Assembly (NCBI GenBank): GCA_020050965.1
Contig: JAGVJV010000006.1
Span: 1-34,388 of the forward strand
Source: Parachlamydiales bacterium
GTDB lineage: Bacteria > Chlamydiota > Chlamydiia > Chlamydiales > Rhabdochlamydiaceae
DNA length: 34,388 nucleotides
Reading direction: 5' to 3'
Positions 16,881-24,519 of this stretch are shown here, piece by piece. The position numbers and the translations under genes were made by a program. Position 1 is the first letter of the stretch, and the number at the start of each line of letters is the position of its first letter. Under the pieces are notes generated by a model. The model did no database searches. It saw only the letters and a list, made by a program, of their open reading frames with translations, and was not told the origin of the DNA.

Positions 16881-18425
16881 ATGACGATTAATACTTCCAT
16901 CAATACACCAGCCCTCTTCAACAAGGGAGACCTCCTTCTAGGAAAAGGAGGAGGCTTAAGACCTGGTATTCTTCCAGCTTCAACGAATGGGTTTGTGTTA
17001 ACACTTGATAATACCCAGCCGACTGGAGCCAAATGGGCTACCGCTTCTGGAGGAGGAACGACTCTTTCACCCTATATCGTAGGATCGACAGGCAGTGATT
17101 TCACGACAATTCAAGCGGCTATCAATCAAGCCGTGACTGATGGGGCCTCTCATTCAACTCCAAAAAATATCTATATTAAATCTGGAACGTACGTCGAAAA
17201 CCTTATAGTATATGATGGGATCTCTCTTATTGGATTTGACCCTATCAACTTCACTCAAGATTACCAATATGGAATACCAAACATCTCGAGCCTTCCAAGT
17301 ATTCAATTAACGGGGAGTATTTCTTTTTCTCCAAGCGGCGGTCAATCGTGCAAAATTTTCAATATGTGGATCCAACCAACAACAGGATCTGCTATTTATC
17401 TGACCTGCGCTTCTCTTACAGGCATTCTTTTTAAAGGTTGCTTTATTCAAACCACTCAATCTGGGAACTCCATTTTTTCTTATACCCCGGCAGTTGCGAC
17501 CATGTGGGTTTGTTTTGAAGAAAGCGTCTTGTCCGACAACACAGCCAATACCACTTTGTTTAGCTATACAGGCTCTGGCGGCTTGCTCAAGCTCATAATC
17601 TCAAATTGCTTCGTCCAAGCATCACAAATTCAAGCTGCTATAATCCCGGCAAGTTCCACTTTCCATATGCAAGTTTCGAGCACCGTTCTTCTCTCATGCT
17701 TTGACGCGTCTGCTAGTTCAGTCTATTACCAATTTGTCGCGTATAACACCATGCACATTCAAACAGGTGCGGTCTCAATTGGAGCCTTCCATTTAATCGG
17801 CGCCTCAACAACAAACAGCTCATACATTGATTACACTAATTCTTCGATTGGCATATCAAGCGTTAATAAAGTAGCCATCATCAACAATTCAAACATCTCT
17901 TTTAATGCATTCAATACTTCCTTCTGGGGTCCTAACTTAATGACTGCAGGCTACTCCGACGTGATTACAGGAGGAAAAGTCGTTACTGCCGGATGCCAAT
18001 GCAGTCCAGCTGCAGGTCTATTTCTAGAAAGAAGGCAGTTAATCGGATCTGGATTCACTGGCTCGCAGCAGTACACAGGGCAAGCAGGTCTACAAACTTC
18101 AAACAGCACAATGCAAACACTCGCCGCAATTGTTGTTAATCAAGCTGAATCCATTACTCTTACAGGGACCATTACAGCGGCCCAAAATGATCATTCCAAC
18201 ATGGTGGGCGGAGATTTTCTTATTTGTGCAAGGAGAGCCAGTGGAGGAAATGTCACTCTTATAGGATCGCCTATTGTCAATGTCGAAAGCTCTTCCGCTG
18301 CTACTTTTACCTGCGATGTCGACACTTCCACACAGGCAGTGCGCATCAGAATCTCTGGAATATCCTCAACGATTTACAACTGGGCTTGCACTTACAGCTA
18401 TCAAAAAGTCTTAACAAATGCATAA
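16881..18425 (+). CDS. Tail spike / fibre with pectin-lyase-like beta-helix, paralogue
   Basis: A 514-residue paralogue of the preceding gene. The head module is nearly the same protein sequence (SINTPALFNKGDLLLGKGGG, NTQPTGAKWATASGG), the beta-helix opening is conserved (DFTTIQAAINQAVTDGA, about residue 73), and the C-terminal 110 residues match (MVGGDFLICARRASGG, ending YQKVLTNA). The middle (about 110-400) has diverged strongly. Silent sites differ even where protein is conserved, so the duplication is not recent. This pattern is expected when only the receptor-facing region is under change. Confidence 0.65.
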   Translation: MTINTSINTPALFNKGDLLLGKGGGLRPGILPASTNGFVLTLDNTQPTGAKWATASGGGTTLSPYIVGSTGSDFTTIQAAINQAVTDGASHSTPKNIYIKSGTYVENLIVYDGISLIGFDPINFTQDYQYGIPNISSLPSIQLTGSISFSPSGGQSCKIFNMWIQPTTGSAIYLTCASLTGILFKGCFIQTTQSGNSIFSYTPAVATMWVCFEESVLSDNTANTTLFSYTGSGGLLKLIISNCFVQASQIQAAIIPASSTFHMQVSSTVLLSCFDASASSVYYQFVAYNTMHIQTGAVSIGAFHLIGASTTNSSYIDYTNSSIGISSVNKVAIINNSNISFNAFNTSFWGPNLMTAGYSDVITGGKVVTAGCQCSPAAGLFLERRQLIGSGFTGSQQYTGQAGLQTSNSTMQTLAAIVVNQAESITLTGTITAAQNDHSNMVGGDFLICARRASGGNVTLIGSPIVNVESSSAATFTCDVDTSTQAVRIRISGISSTIYNWACTYSYQKVLTNA

Positions 18426-18457
18426 GGGAAACATGAATCATAGAAAGGAAATATCCG

Positions 18458-18946
18458 ATGACGGGATTTAATAATGGCTTTTTGCTTTCTGATAATTTTC
18501 CCTTCTTTGCCTATCAAAGCACCTCACAATCAGCGATCACTGGTGGAGGAGCCACAGCCACACTAATTTGTGACACAGAAATATTTGATCCATTCAATGG
18601 ATATGATCCATCGACAGGACTCTATACGATCCCTTCAATCTTTCCCATCGGCACATGGTTTTTCCAAGGGAAAGTAACTATCACAGGCATTACTGCCTCC
18701 CATACCACAGCTATATTTTCTATCACCAACGTCAATAGGAATCTGTATTACGAAATAAATGCTGCTAATTCGAGAACTTCGGGTAATGAACTGACACTAC
18801 AAGTATGCGGTTTTATAAATGGAATCAGCCCTGGAAGCATAATCAACCCGCAAATCCAAGTTCTTGGCGGATCTAATGTCGTAGGAACAAAGGCTACTGG
18901 AGATCAATGGTGTGATTTTGGAGGAATTTTCATTAAATCGAGCTAA
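18458..18946 (+). CDS. Fibre protein with C1q/TNF-like domain, second copy
   Basis: A 162-residue protein with an AAAGGAA ribosome binding site. FFAYQSTSQSAITGGGATAT, then CDTEIFDPFNGYDPSTGLYT, then FFQGKVTITGI follow the C1q-like jelly-roll pattern and are related to the protein at 14384. The GDG turn is changed to GGG. It would form a trimeric tip. No enzyme motif is visible. Confidence 0.55.
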   Translation: MTGFNNGFLLSDNFPFFAYQSTSQSAITGGGATATLICDTEIFDPFNGYDPSTGLYTIPSIFPIGTWFFQGKVTITGITASHTTAIFSITNVNRNLYYEINAANSRTSGNELTLQVCGFINGISPGSIINPQIQVLGGSNVVGTKATGDQWCDFGGIFIKSS

Positions 18947-18970
18947 AGATTTCAATAGAGGAAAAAATAG

Positions 18971-19474
18971 ATGACTCATAATTCCATTAACACCCCAGCC
19001 CTTCTTAGTAAAGGAGACCTACTCCTAGGAAAAGGTGGCGGCCTTAGCCCCGCTATTTTATCAGCTGCAACCAATGGATTCGTTCTAACACTCGATAACA
19101 CGCAGCCTACAGGAGCCAAATGGGCGGCTAGTGGAGGTGGTGGCGGAATTACATGGAATACCGTTTCTGGAACATCTCAATCGGCGGCTGTGAACAACGG
19201 CTACATCGCGAACAACGCAAGCCTTGTCACTGTTACTCTTCCTTCGAGTGCTTCAGTCGGAGATATGGTCGAAATAGCCGGAAAGGGAGCAGGCGGATGG
19301 AAGGTCGCACAAAACTCAGGCCAGGTCATCCACATGGATGGCGTGGACTCAACGACTGGAACTGGAGGCAGCCTTGCCTCTACAGTAAGATACGATGCAG
19401 TTCGTCTGCTTTGTATTACAGCTAATACGGATTGGCTGGTCCTCTCAGGAATCGGCAACTTAACGGTGGTGTAA
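18971..19474 (+). CDS. Modular fibre / adhesin protein with shared head module
   Basis: A 167-residue protein after a GAGGAAAA ribosome binding site. Residues 1-58 are the shared head module (SINTPALLSKGDLLLGKGGG, NTQPTGAKWAASGGG), here joined not to a beta-helix but to the C-terminal domain also found in the 13681 protein (YIANNASLVTVTLPSSASVG to the final IGNLTVV). It is therefore a natural recombinant between the two protein types of this cluster and shows how modules are exchanged. Confidence 0.6.
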   Translation: MTHNSINTPALLSKGDLLLGKGGGLSPAILSAATNGFVLTLDNTQPTGAKWAASGGGGGITWNTVSGTSQSAAVNNGYIANNASLVTVTLPSSASVGDMVEIAGKGAGGWKVAQNSGQVIHMDGVDSTTGTGGSLASTVRYDAVRLLCITANTDWLVLSGIGNLTVV

Positions 19475-19475
19475 T

Positions 19476-20228
19476 ATGCCAGTACAAGATTTCATCAATC
19501 GATACGCGATGTCCACGGGGTATACGAATAAGCTTTCAGGATTGGCTTACGTTCCTGCAAACGGAACGCCAGCAGCTAGTGGAACTGTAGATTGGTATAC
19601 GTGTCCAGCAGGGAAAAGAGCAGCTGTCATGGGGATAAGCTATTGCTCTCCTTCAGGAAATGCAAGCATAACCCCAATGCTTAAGTCGGGGGGCAATTAT
19701 TACAACCTGAATGTTACTCAAACAGCCACATCTATCGGAGTAGGTGCAGGCGGAATCGTCAATCTCATCATCTTGGAAGCTGGTGAATCGATCTCGACCA
19801 ATCAAAGCACGTCTTCGATCAACGTGTGGATTTCGATTATGGAGTTTGATTCGGATATTCCCTTCAAGACAGTGAAGCTTCTTTCATTGGCCAGCGGAAA
19901 TAACACTCTTTATAGCTGCCCTGCAGGGAAAACAGCTATTTTTGTAAGCGATAATCTCAGTCCTTTATCAGCCAGTTCAGTTAAGTCCGTTAATTATTGG
20001 AACAATAGCGGAGGAAGCAGAAACATTTCAGCTTATCATGTGCCTAACGGAGGATCTCCAGGATCAAGCAATCAATTTTTACCCACAATCCCTCAAGCCG
20101 TTGCAAATAGTTCCTTTATGACAAATTCAGCAGTAAGTAATTGCATGAACGCAGGCGACTCAATTGTAATCAATACCGATGCAGCCACAGCAACTCAATT
20201 TGCGTGGGTAACAGTGCAGGAGATTTAA
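19476..20228 (+). CDS. Duplicated-domain adhesin A
   Basis: A 250-residue protein made of two related halves. Each begins with a TCPAGK or SCPAGK strand (WYTCPAGKRAAVMG near residue 39, YSCPAGKTAIFVS near 145) and ends with a glycine turn and aromatic strand (LEAGESISTN...WISIMEF and MNAGDSIVIN...WVTVQEI). It starts one base after the previous gene stop and has close relatives in the next two genes. No family recognised. Probable virion or surface binding protein. Confidence 0.6.
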   Translation: MPVQDFINRYAMSTGYTNKLSGLAYVPANGTPAASGTVDWYTCPAGKRAAVMGISYCSPSGNASITPMLKSGGNYYNLNVTQTATSIGVGAGGIVNLIILEAGESISTNQSTSSINVWISIMEFDSDIPFKTVKLLSLASGNNTLYSCPAGKTAIFVSDNLSPLSASSVKSVNYWNNSGGSRNISAYHVPNGGSPGSSNQFLPTIPQAVANSSFMTNSAVSNCMNAGDSIVINTDAATATQFAWVTVQEI

Positions 20229-20969
20229 ATGCCTAATCAAAATGATGTAAACAATCTGATTTATCACCCTGAAGGGGTGTATTTGCCGGGTGTAAAATTT
20301 CCATCCGCATTCGTCTCTAACGCAGGATCAGGCAATGTGGATATGTACACTTGCCCTGCAAGCAAAAGAGCCTGTGTGAGTTACATTATTGGCTACAACA
20401 CGGCTGGAACAACCACACCCATTTTTCCAGTTCTTTATGTGAGCGGCACTTATTATCGCATAGGAGGAGCTGGGAACGCGGCTACAACAGCGCAAACACA
20501 GGTTTTAGTAGCCAACCAAGCTATAATTTTAGAGGCTGGGGAAAGAATCGGCGTAAATACAACTCAAGTTGGCATGAATCTTTGGGCCAATATTGTTGAA
20601 TTCGATAATACAGCTCCCATCAAGAGCAGCAAGGTTGTGAGCTTGTCCAATGGAAATAACACTGTTTATACGTGTCCTTCAGGTAAAAAAGCGATCACTC
20701 TAGACCAATGGTTTAAAACGAATTTTACCTTGAAAAAGGTCTTCTATTTCAACAATTCAGGGAACAGCGTTTCTTTGATTTGGTACGCCGTTCCTAGCGG
20801 AGGATCACCTGGATCTACAAACCAAATGGGAACAGAAACTGTTACTACAGGATCAGCCTCAGCTCGACTCATTGGCGGCTTAATATTAAGCGCGGGTGAT
20901 TCCATCGTAGTCAATACAAACGTAGGAACGGGAACTCAAACCGCTTGGGTCAACGTAATGGAGCTATAA
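20229..20969 (+). CDS. Duplicated-domain adhesin B
   Basis: A 246-residue paralogue of adhesin A, starting directly after its stop with an AGGAG ribosome binding site. It has the same two-repeat plan: MYTCPASKRACVSYIIGY with LEAGERIGVNTTQVGMNLWA, then VYTCPSGKKAITLDQW with LSAGDSIVVNTNVGTG and a final WVNVMEL. The repeats differ more from each other than from the matching repeat in the neighbouring genes. The internal duplication therefore came first, and the gene triplication followed. Confidence 0.6.
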   Translation: MPNQNDVNNLIYHPEGVYLPGVKFPSAFVSNAGSGNVDMYTCPASKRACVSYIIGYNTAGTTTPIFPVLYVSGTYYRIGGAGNAATTAQTQVLVANQAIILEAGERIGVNTTQVGMNLWANIVEFDNTAPIKSSKVVSLSNGNNTVYTCPSGKKAITLDQWFKTNFTLKKVFYFNNSGNSVSLIWYAVPSGGSPGSTNQMGTETVTTGSASARLIGGLILSAGDSIVVNTNVGTGTQTAWVNVMEL

Positions 20970-20970
20970 A

Positions 20971-21696
20971 ATGGGAAATAATGTCATAAACAATACCGTT
21001 TTCATAAGTGGTTTTGGCCCTCTAGTGAGAGGGGCTAAGTTCGTTAATGCATTCTCTGGAAGTACCTCTGGAACCGTCGACATTTATACATGTCCTGCAG
21101 GAAAAAAAGCTTTCATCACCCAAGTGATGGGTATTAGCTCTCCGATTATGACAGGGGGAATGCAACTAAAAGTTTCAGGAAATTATTACAATATTACTCC
21201 TCAGAACACCGGCTGGGGAAATATAGCCACTAATTCGTTTGGAATTGTACTAAATGCAGGTGAGGGATTGTCGTTCACGGTGAACTCTAATGCCGGAGGA
21301 AATCTTTGGGCTAGAGTGATGGAAATGGATATTTCTACCCCCATTTATACTGCAAAGCTATTGAGTTTATCTGCAGGAGACAACACTATTTTCACCGTCA
21401 GCGCGGGGAAAACAGCTATTACTCTAGATACTCTTGGAGGAGTCTACGTCAACGGATCTGGAGGTTTATATAAAAATTTCTCTGGAGCAAGCAGAAGCAT
21501 TAAAGTCTACCACGTTCCAAATGGTGGCTCTAGCGGAACTGGCAATCAATACTTTCAAAACACCGCTGTGGCAAACAGTTCTGGGGTCGTCGTCCCTTCC
21601 GTTCCTGCCTCCATGAACGCAGGCGACTCAATTGTGATTAATACAGACGCAGCTACGGCTACGCAATGGGTTTATATGACATATTATGAAATCTAA
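20971..21696 (+). CDS. Duplicated-domain adhesin C
   Basis: A 241-residue third paralogue. IYTCPAGKKAFITQVMGISS with LNAGEGLSFTVNSNAGGNLW makes up the first half; IFTVSAGKTAITLDTLGGVY with MNAGDSIVINTDAATATQWV the second, where the usual Cys of the TCPAGK strand is replaced. It is the last gene before the transcription terminator. Its second-half ending (NAGDSIVINTDAATATQ) is identical to that of adhesin A over 17 residues, suggesting recent exchange or strong constraint. Confidence 0.6.
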   Translation: MGNNVINNTVFISGFGPLVRGAKFVNAFSGSTSGTVDIYTCPAGKKAFITQVMGISSPIMTGGMQLKVSGNYYNITPQNTGWGNIATNSFGIVLNAGEGLSFTVNSNAGGNLWARVMEMDISTPIYTAKLLSLSAGDNTIFTVSAGKTAITLDTLGGVYVNGSGGLYKNFSGASRSIKVYHVPNGGSSGTGNQYFQNTAVANSSGVVVPSVPASMNAGDSIVINTDAATATQWVYMTYYEI

Positions 21697-21745
21697 GACC
21701 CCCTAAAAGTTCAGTTTCAATCTCATCAAAAATCAGGGGTTTTTT
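21695..21745 (+). terminator. Rho-independent terminator of the virion operon
   Basis: AAGACCCC (21695-21702) can pair with GGGGTTTT (21736-21743), with one G-U pair, followed by more Ts. The loop is long (33 bases) and so the element is not ideal. It overlaps the stop codon of the last fibre gene and separates the 21-kb virion block from the next promoter. Confidence 0.55.
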
Positions 21746-21746
21746 G

Positions 21747-21775
21747 TTCACTCTTTTAACATTTCTTTGTATAAT
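21747..21775 (+). promoter_or_regulatory. Sigma70-type promoter for the CoiA-like gene
   Basis: A perfect TATAAT at 21770-21775 is preceded, after 17 bases, by TTCACT at 21747-21752 (four of six bases of the -35 consensus). It lies directly after the terminator and 41 bases before the ATG at 21817. Confidence 0.55.
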
Positions 21776-21816
21776 TTCTCTCTACCAACGGTCAATAAAA
21801 AGGAAACGTGGTAGGA

Positions 21817-22608
21817 ATGAAATATGCATTAGTAAATGACACTCCTCAAGAAGCCCAGCCTGGCCTTTCCGGAAAATGCAAATGCTGTGGTAGTCCGACT
21901 ATACCAAAGTGTGGAGAATTGAAAATTTGGCATTGGGCCCACAGCGGAAAACGGATGTGTGATCCCTGGTGGGAAAATGAAACCGAATGGCACCGCGCAT
22001 GGAAAGGGCACTTTCCTAAAGAGTGCCAAGAGGTCATTCATACCGCCGTAAATGACGAAAAGCACATTGCTGATGTGAAGACAGGTCAAAGTTACGTAAT
22101 TGAGTTCCAGCATTCCCATCTAGCTTCTCAAGAACGAATCATACGTGAGGCTTTCTATCAAAATATGGTATGGGTTATCGACAGTACGCGCCTAAAGAAA
22201 GATTATCCCCGCTTTCTTGAAGCAAGAAAAAATTTCAGTCCTATCTACAAACCAGGATTCTTCTTGGTCTATTTCCCTGAAGAATGTTTCCCCGCTGCAT
22301 GGGTTGAGAGCTCAGTGGAAGTTGTTTTCGATTTCCAAGGTAATCCACCAACCGATTCGCAAGATGGGATGCGAGATACCCTATGGTGTTTGTTACCGGG
22401 ACGCGCTAGAAGAGGTGCTGTGGTGATTGCAATTTCGCGTCAGACTTTCATAACAACACTCTTGAAACAACCTAGGTTGCTTCCGAATCCGGCTCACGAG
22501 TTTGTTAACGCTCTCGATAAATTGCTTGCAGAACAAGCAGAGATAAGGGAACAACAGACACAAAAGCACCAATGGCAGCCTCGTAATAAGAGGACATGGC
22601 GGCTCTAA
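21817..22608 (+). CDS. CoiA-like competence/nuclease family protein
   Basis: A 263-residue protein. I chose ATG 21817 (MKYALVND) as in the family, rather than GTG 21808. A zinc-ribbon-like N-terminus holds C21, C23, C24 and C32 with H39/H42 (HWAH). It is followed by a PD-(D/E)XK-like core: IADVKTGQSYVIEFQHS gives D86, E96 and Q98. In CoiA this core is a probable nuclease acting on incoming DNA during transformation. Related proteins occur on plasmids and phages. It has its own promoter and lies between the virion and partition regions; it may process DNA of this element or degrade competitors. Confidence 0.65.
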   Translation: MKYALVNDTPQEAQPGLSGKCKCCGSPTIPKCGELKIWHWAHSGKRMCDPWWENETEWHRAWKGHFPKECQEVIHTAVNDEKHIADVKTGQSYVIEFQHSHLASQERIIREAFYQNMVWVIDSTRLKKDYPRFLEARKNFSPIYKPGFFLVYFPEECFPAAWVESSVEVVFDFQGNPPTDSQDGMRDTLWCLLPGRARRGAVVIAISRQTFITTLLKQPRLLPNPAHEFVNALDKLLAEQAEIREQQTQKHQWQPRNKRTWRL

Positions 22609-22826
22609 GTGACTTCATTATTTTTTATAACACTTTTAAAATAAAACGGTTGGTTATATGGATTTCCACCCAGCTGGTTTTATGGATAACCAGTTGGATG
22701 GCCAGGTGGTTGGTTTGTTTCCCCTCTTCCAAAATGGATGACTGGCCATCCATTCTTCCAATAAGTGCTTTTGATTTTGGAAACGGCAGACAAACAAAGC
22801 GCCGCTACAATCATAATCCGGAATTT
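22609..22826. other. Non-coding gap with TGG-rich 4-base periodic sequence
   Basis: No convincing gene. From about 22650 to 22765 the plus strand reads as a run of four-base words rich in GGNT (GGTT GGTT, GGAT, AGCT GGTT). It includes two perfect small hairpins: CTGGTT/AACCAG (22674-22679 with 22688-22693) and ATGGATG/CATCCAT (22734-22740 with 22747-22753). These could act as terminators of the convergent CoiA-like and ribbon-helix-helix genes. The periodic sequence also occurs at three other sites in the window. Confidence 0.5.
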
Positions 22827-23033
22827 TTATGACTTTGCTGAGCCGACAACTTCTTTCTCTTTTTGCATTTTCTCCAGAACAATCGATAAAATGAAATCAT
22901 TCATACTTTTATCTTCTTGTGCTGCGCTAATCCGTATGGATTTTCTGATTTCCTGAGAACATTCTAATGTAATGCGTGCTCTTTTCGATTTCTCAGAACT
23001 CTCGGAATTTTCTTTACCGGTTTTTTTCGCCAT
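22827..23033 (-). CDS. Ribbon-helix-helix (CopG/Arc-like) regulator
   Basis: A 68-residue protein on the minus strand with an AGGAAGG ribosome binding site. After a charged N-terminal tail, RARITLECSQEIRKSIRISA (residues 18-37) gives a beta-strand and helix, and EDKSMNDFILSIVLEKM (40-56) the second helix, the standard RHH fold. Such proteins bind DNA as dimers and repress their own promoter, often as plasmid copy or partition regulators or antitoxins. No toxin gene is adjacent. It is divergent from parA, and an inverted repeat lies in the gap. Confidence 0.65.
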   Translation of the reverse strand: MAKKTGKENSESSEKSKRARITLECSQEIRKSIRISAAQEDKSMNDFILSIVLEKMQKEKEVVGSAKS

Positions 23034-23054
23034 TACCTTCCTCGACTAACGGTT

Positions 23055-23080
23055 TTGCTAAAGTGTTTTCATCTTAGCAA
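23055..23080. promoter_or_regulatory. Inverted repeat, candidate operator between RHH gene and parA
   Basis: TTGCTAA at 23055-23061 and TTAGCAA at 23074-23080 are perfect inverted arms; their starts are 19 bases apart, about two helical turns. The site lies 22-47 bases upstream of the RHH start. It is a likely binding site for that dimeric protein, possibly controlling both divergent operons. A TGTTTAC heptamer, the reverse of the iteron core, follows at 23112-23118. Confidence 0.4.
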
Positions 23081-23184
23081 CACCCCTAATTCCAGTAAAT
23101 CATCAATTCACTGTTTACTTAAATATGATGCTCTTTTAAAGTTGGGGAATATCAAAGGACTCATGGAATGCAAGGACTCAACCG

Positions 23185-23952
23185 ATGCACAAGATAGCAA
23201 TTTCGAATCAAAAAGGGGGCGTTGGAAAATCCACAACCTCTATCAATCTGAGCGCAGGACTTGCTCATGCTGGAAAAAAGGTTCTTCTTGTTGACTTAGA
23301 TCCACAAGGTCACTCTAGCATAGGTCTTGGAATCAAGACTGAAAATCGCCAAACAATCGCAGAACTCCTATGTCATGATGACTGTGAGTTAAAAGATGTG
23401 ATCCAACCTTCATACATCAAGAATCTAGATGTAATCCCATCTGACAATTCTCTCTCTGTGGCTGAGTATAAATTAGCGCAAACCCAGGCAAAAGAATTTG
23501 TATTAAGAACAAAACTGAAAAAAGCTGATTACGATTACATCATCATCGACACTTCCCCTACTTTTAACACTCTTTTAGCAAATGCTTTTCTAACAGCCGA
23601 ACACATCATCTTGCCAGTCCAACTCGATTATTTTAGCCTAGCTGGCATTCAATCATTCTTAGAGTCAATTAATCGAACCAATGCTAAAGCTGGCAGCCTT
23701 GTTGATCACCGCGCCGAAATCATGGGCGTTCTTTTTACCTTCTTCAAAACCCGAAGCAATCTTTCAAAAAGAGTCCTAGAAACGATTAACGAGCTCTTTG
23801 GCAATAAGGTTTTTGAAACCCGCATTCCAGAAAACGTAAAACTCAGTGAAGCTCAAGAATCCAGCAAAGCGGTCTTTGATCACGATCCTAAATGCAGCGG
23901 GGCTGAAGCCTATCTAAGTCTTGTTAATGAAGTTATGAGGAGATTGAAATAA
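23185..23952 (+). CDS. parA: ParA-type plasmid partition ATPase
   Basis: A 255-residue protein with a deviant Walker A motif KGGVGKST (K10 to T17), a Walker A-prime DLDPQGHS (D37, D39) and a Walker B strand YDYIIIDTSP. It lacks the N-terminal DNA-binding extension of type Ia ParA, so it is the short Soj/type Ib or chlamydial pGP5-like class. ParA ATPases bind the nucleoid and pull plasmid copies apart. The stop overlaps the next ATG by one base (TAATG), marking its partner gene. It is the strongest evidence that the element is maintained as a plasmid. Confidence 0.85.
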   Translation: MHKIAISNQKGGVGKSTTSINLSAGLAHAGKKVLLVDLDPQGHSSIGLGIKTENRQTIAELLCHDDCELKDVIQPSYIKNLDVIPSDNSLSVAEYKLAQTQAKEFVLRTKLKKADYDYIIIDTSPTFNTLLANAFLTAEHIILPVQLDYFSLAGIQSFLESINRTNAKAGSLVDHRAEIMGVLFTFFKTRSNLSKRVLETINELFGNKVFETRIPENVKLSEAQESSKAVFDHDPKCSGAEAYLSLVNEVMRRLK

Positions 23953-24482
23953 TGTCAGGAATCAAAAATATTAAAGAAAAATCTAAAATGCACTTAGATG
24001 AAATGTTTGATTCTAAGTCGGTTGGCAAGCCAGACGTACAGAAAGATGGCAACCCAGAAGTCAAACAAACCAACCAGCTGGACAGCCAGCAAACCATGCA
24101 CCCTGTCAGCCAGACGGCCACTCTCCCAGAAGTCCAGCCACCCGTCTCACCTTCTTTCCAGCAAGCTGCAATACCATTACCCCATCCAGTTGGCCATACA
24201 GCAGTCCATCCTGTTGGAAGAATGGAGACCCAAGAAGATATTAGACCAGAAATTCAGCCATCCAGACAACCATCCATCTTCTCAACAAAACAATCAAAAA
24301 ATCAAAAAATCCAAACCTATAAGATGACTTTCAACATAAGAGAGGACATCCATAAAGCATTTCATGATCTCTATGCAAATCGAATACTGCAGGGGAGAGC
24401 TACTGAAAAATCGGAAATGATCTGCGAAGCAATTCAATTGCTCATCAGCATGGAAGAGCCCCCAGCAACCCCAATTAGGTAG
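23952..24482 (+). CDS. Putative ParA partner (centromere-binding) with repeat-derived linker
   Basis: A 176-residue protein translationally coupled to parA. Residues about 20-115 are low complexity, rich in Gln, Pro, Ser, His and Val, and are encoded by a DNA stretch with 4-base periodicity (CCAN words). The C-terminal domain (about 121-167; YKMTFNIREDIHKAFHDLYA, then EKSEMICEAIQLLISMEE) resembles an RHH-type DNA-binding module. Small RHH proteins downstream of short ParA genes usually bind the parS site. So a partition role is likely, although the middle looks like an inserted, tolerated repeat. Confidence 0.55.
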   Translation: MSGIKNIKEKSKMHLDEMFDSKSVGKPDVQKDGNPEVKQTNQLDSQQTMHPVSQTATLPEVQPPVSPSFQQAAIPLPHPVGHTAVHPVGRMETQEDIRPEIQPSRQPSIFSTKQSKNQKIQTYKMTFNIREDIHKAFHDLYANRILQGRATEKSEMICEAIQLLISMEEPPATPIR

Positions 24483-24519
24483 CTCACGATAAAAAATACG
24501 GTACTCAAGAGGATTCGAT

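Noticed and set aside
13681..21696. Diversity-generating retroelement acting on the fibre genes
   Set aside because: No reverse transcriptase, template repeat or A-specific variation is visible; the likeness between genes is old duplication with silent changes.
1..21696. Tailocin or extracellular injection system instead of a phage
   Set aside because: Head-tail connection proteins (DUF4054-type, gp10-like, terminator-side proteins) precede the sheath, which points to a capsid. Without the left flank this is not fully excluded.
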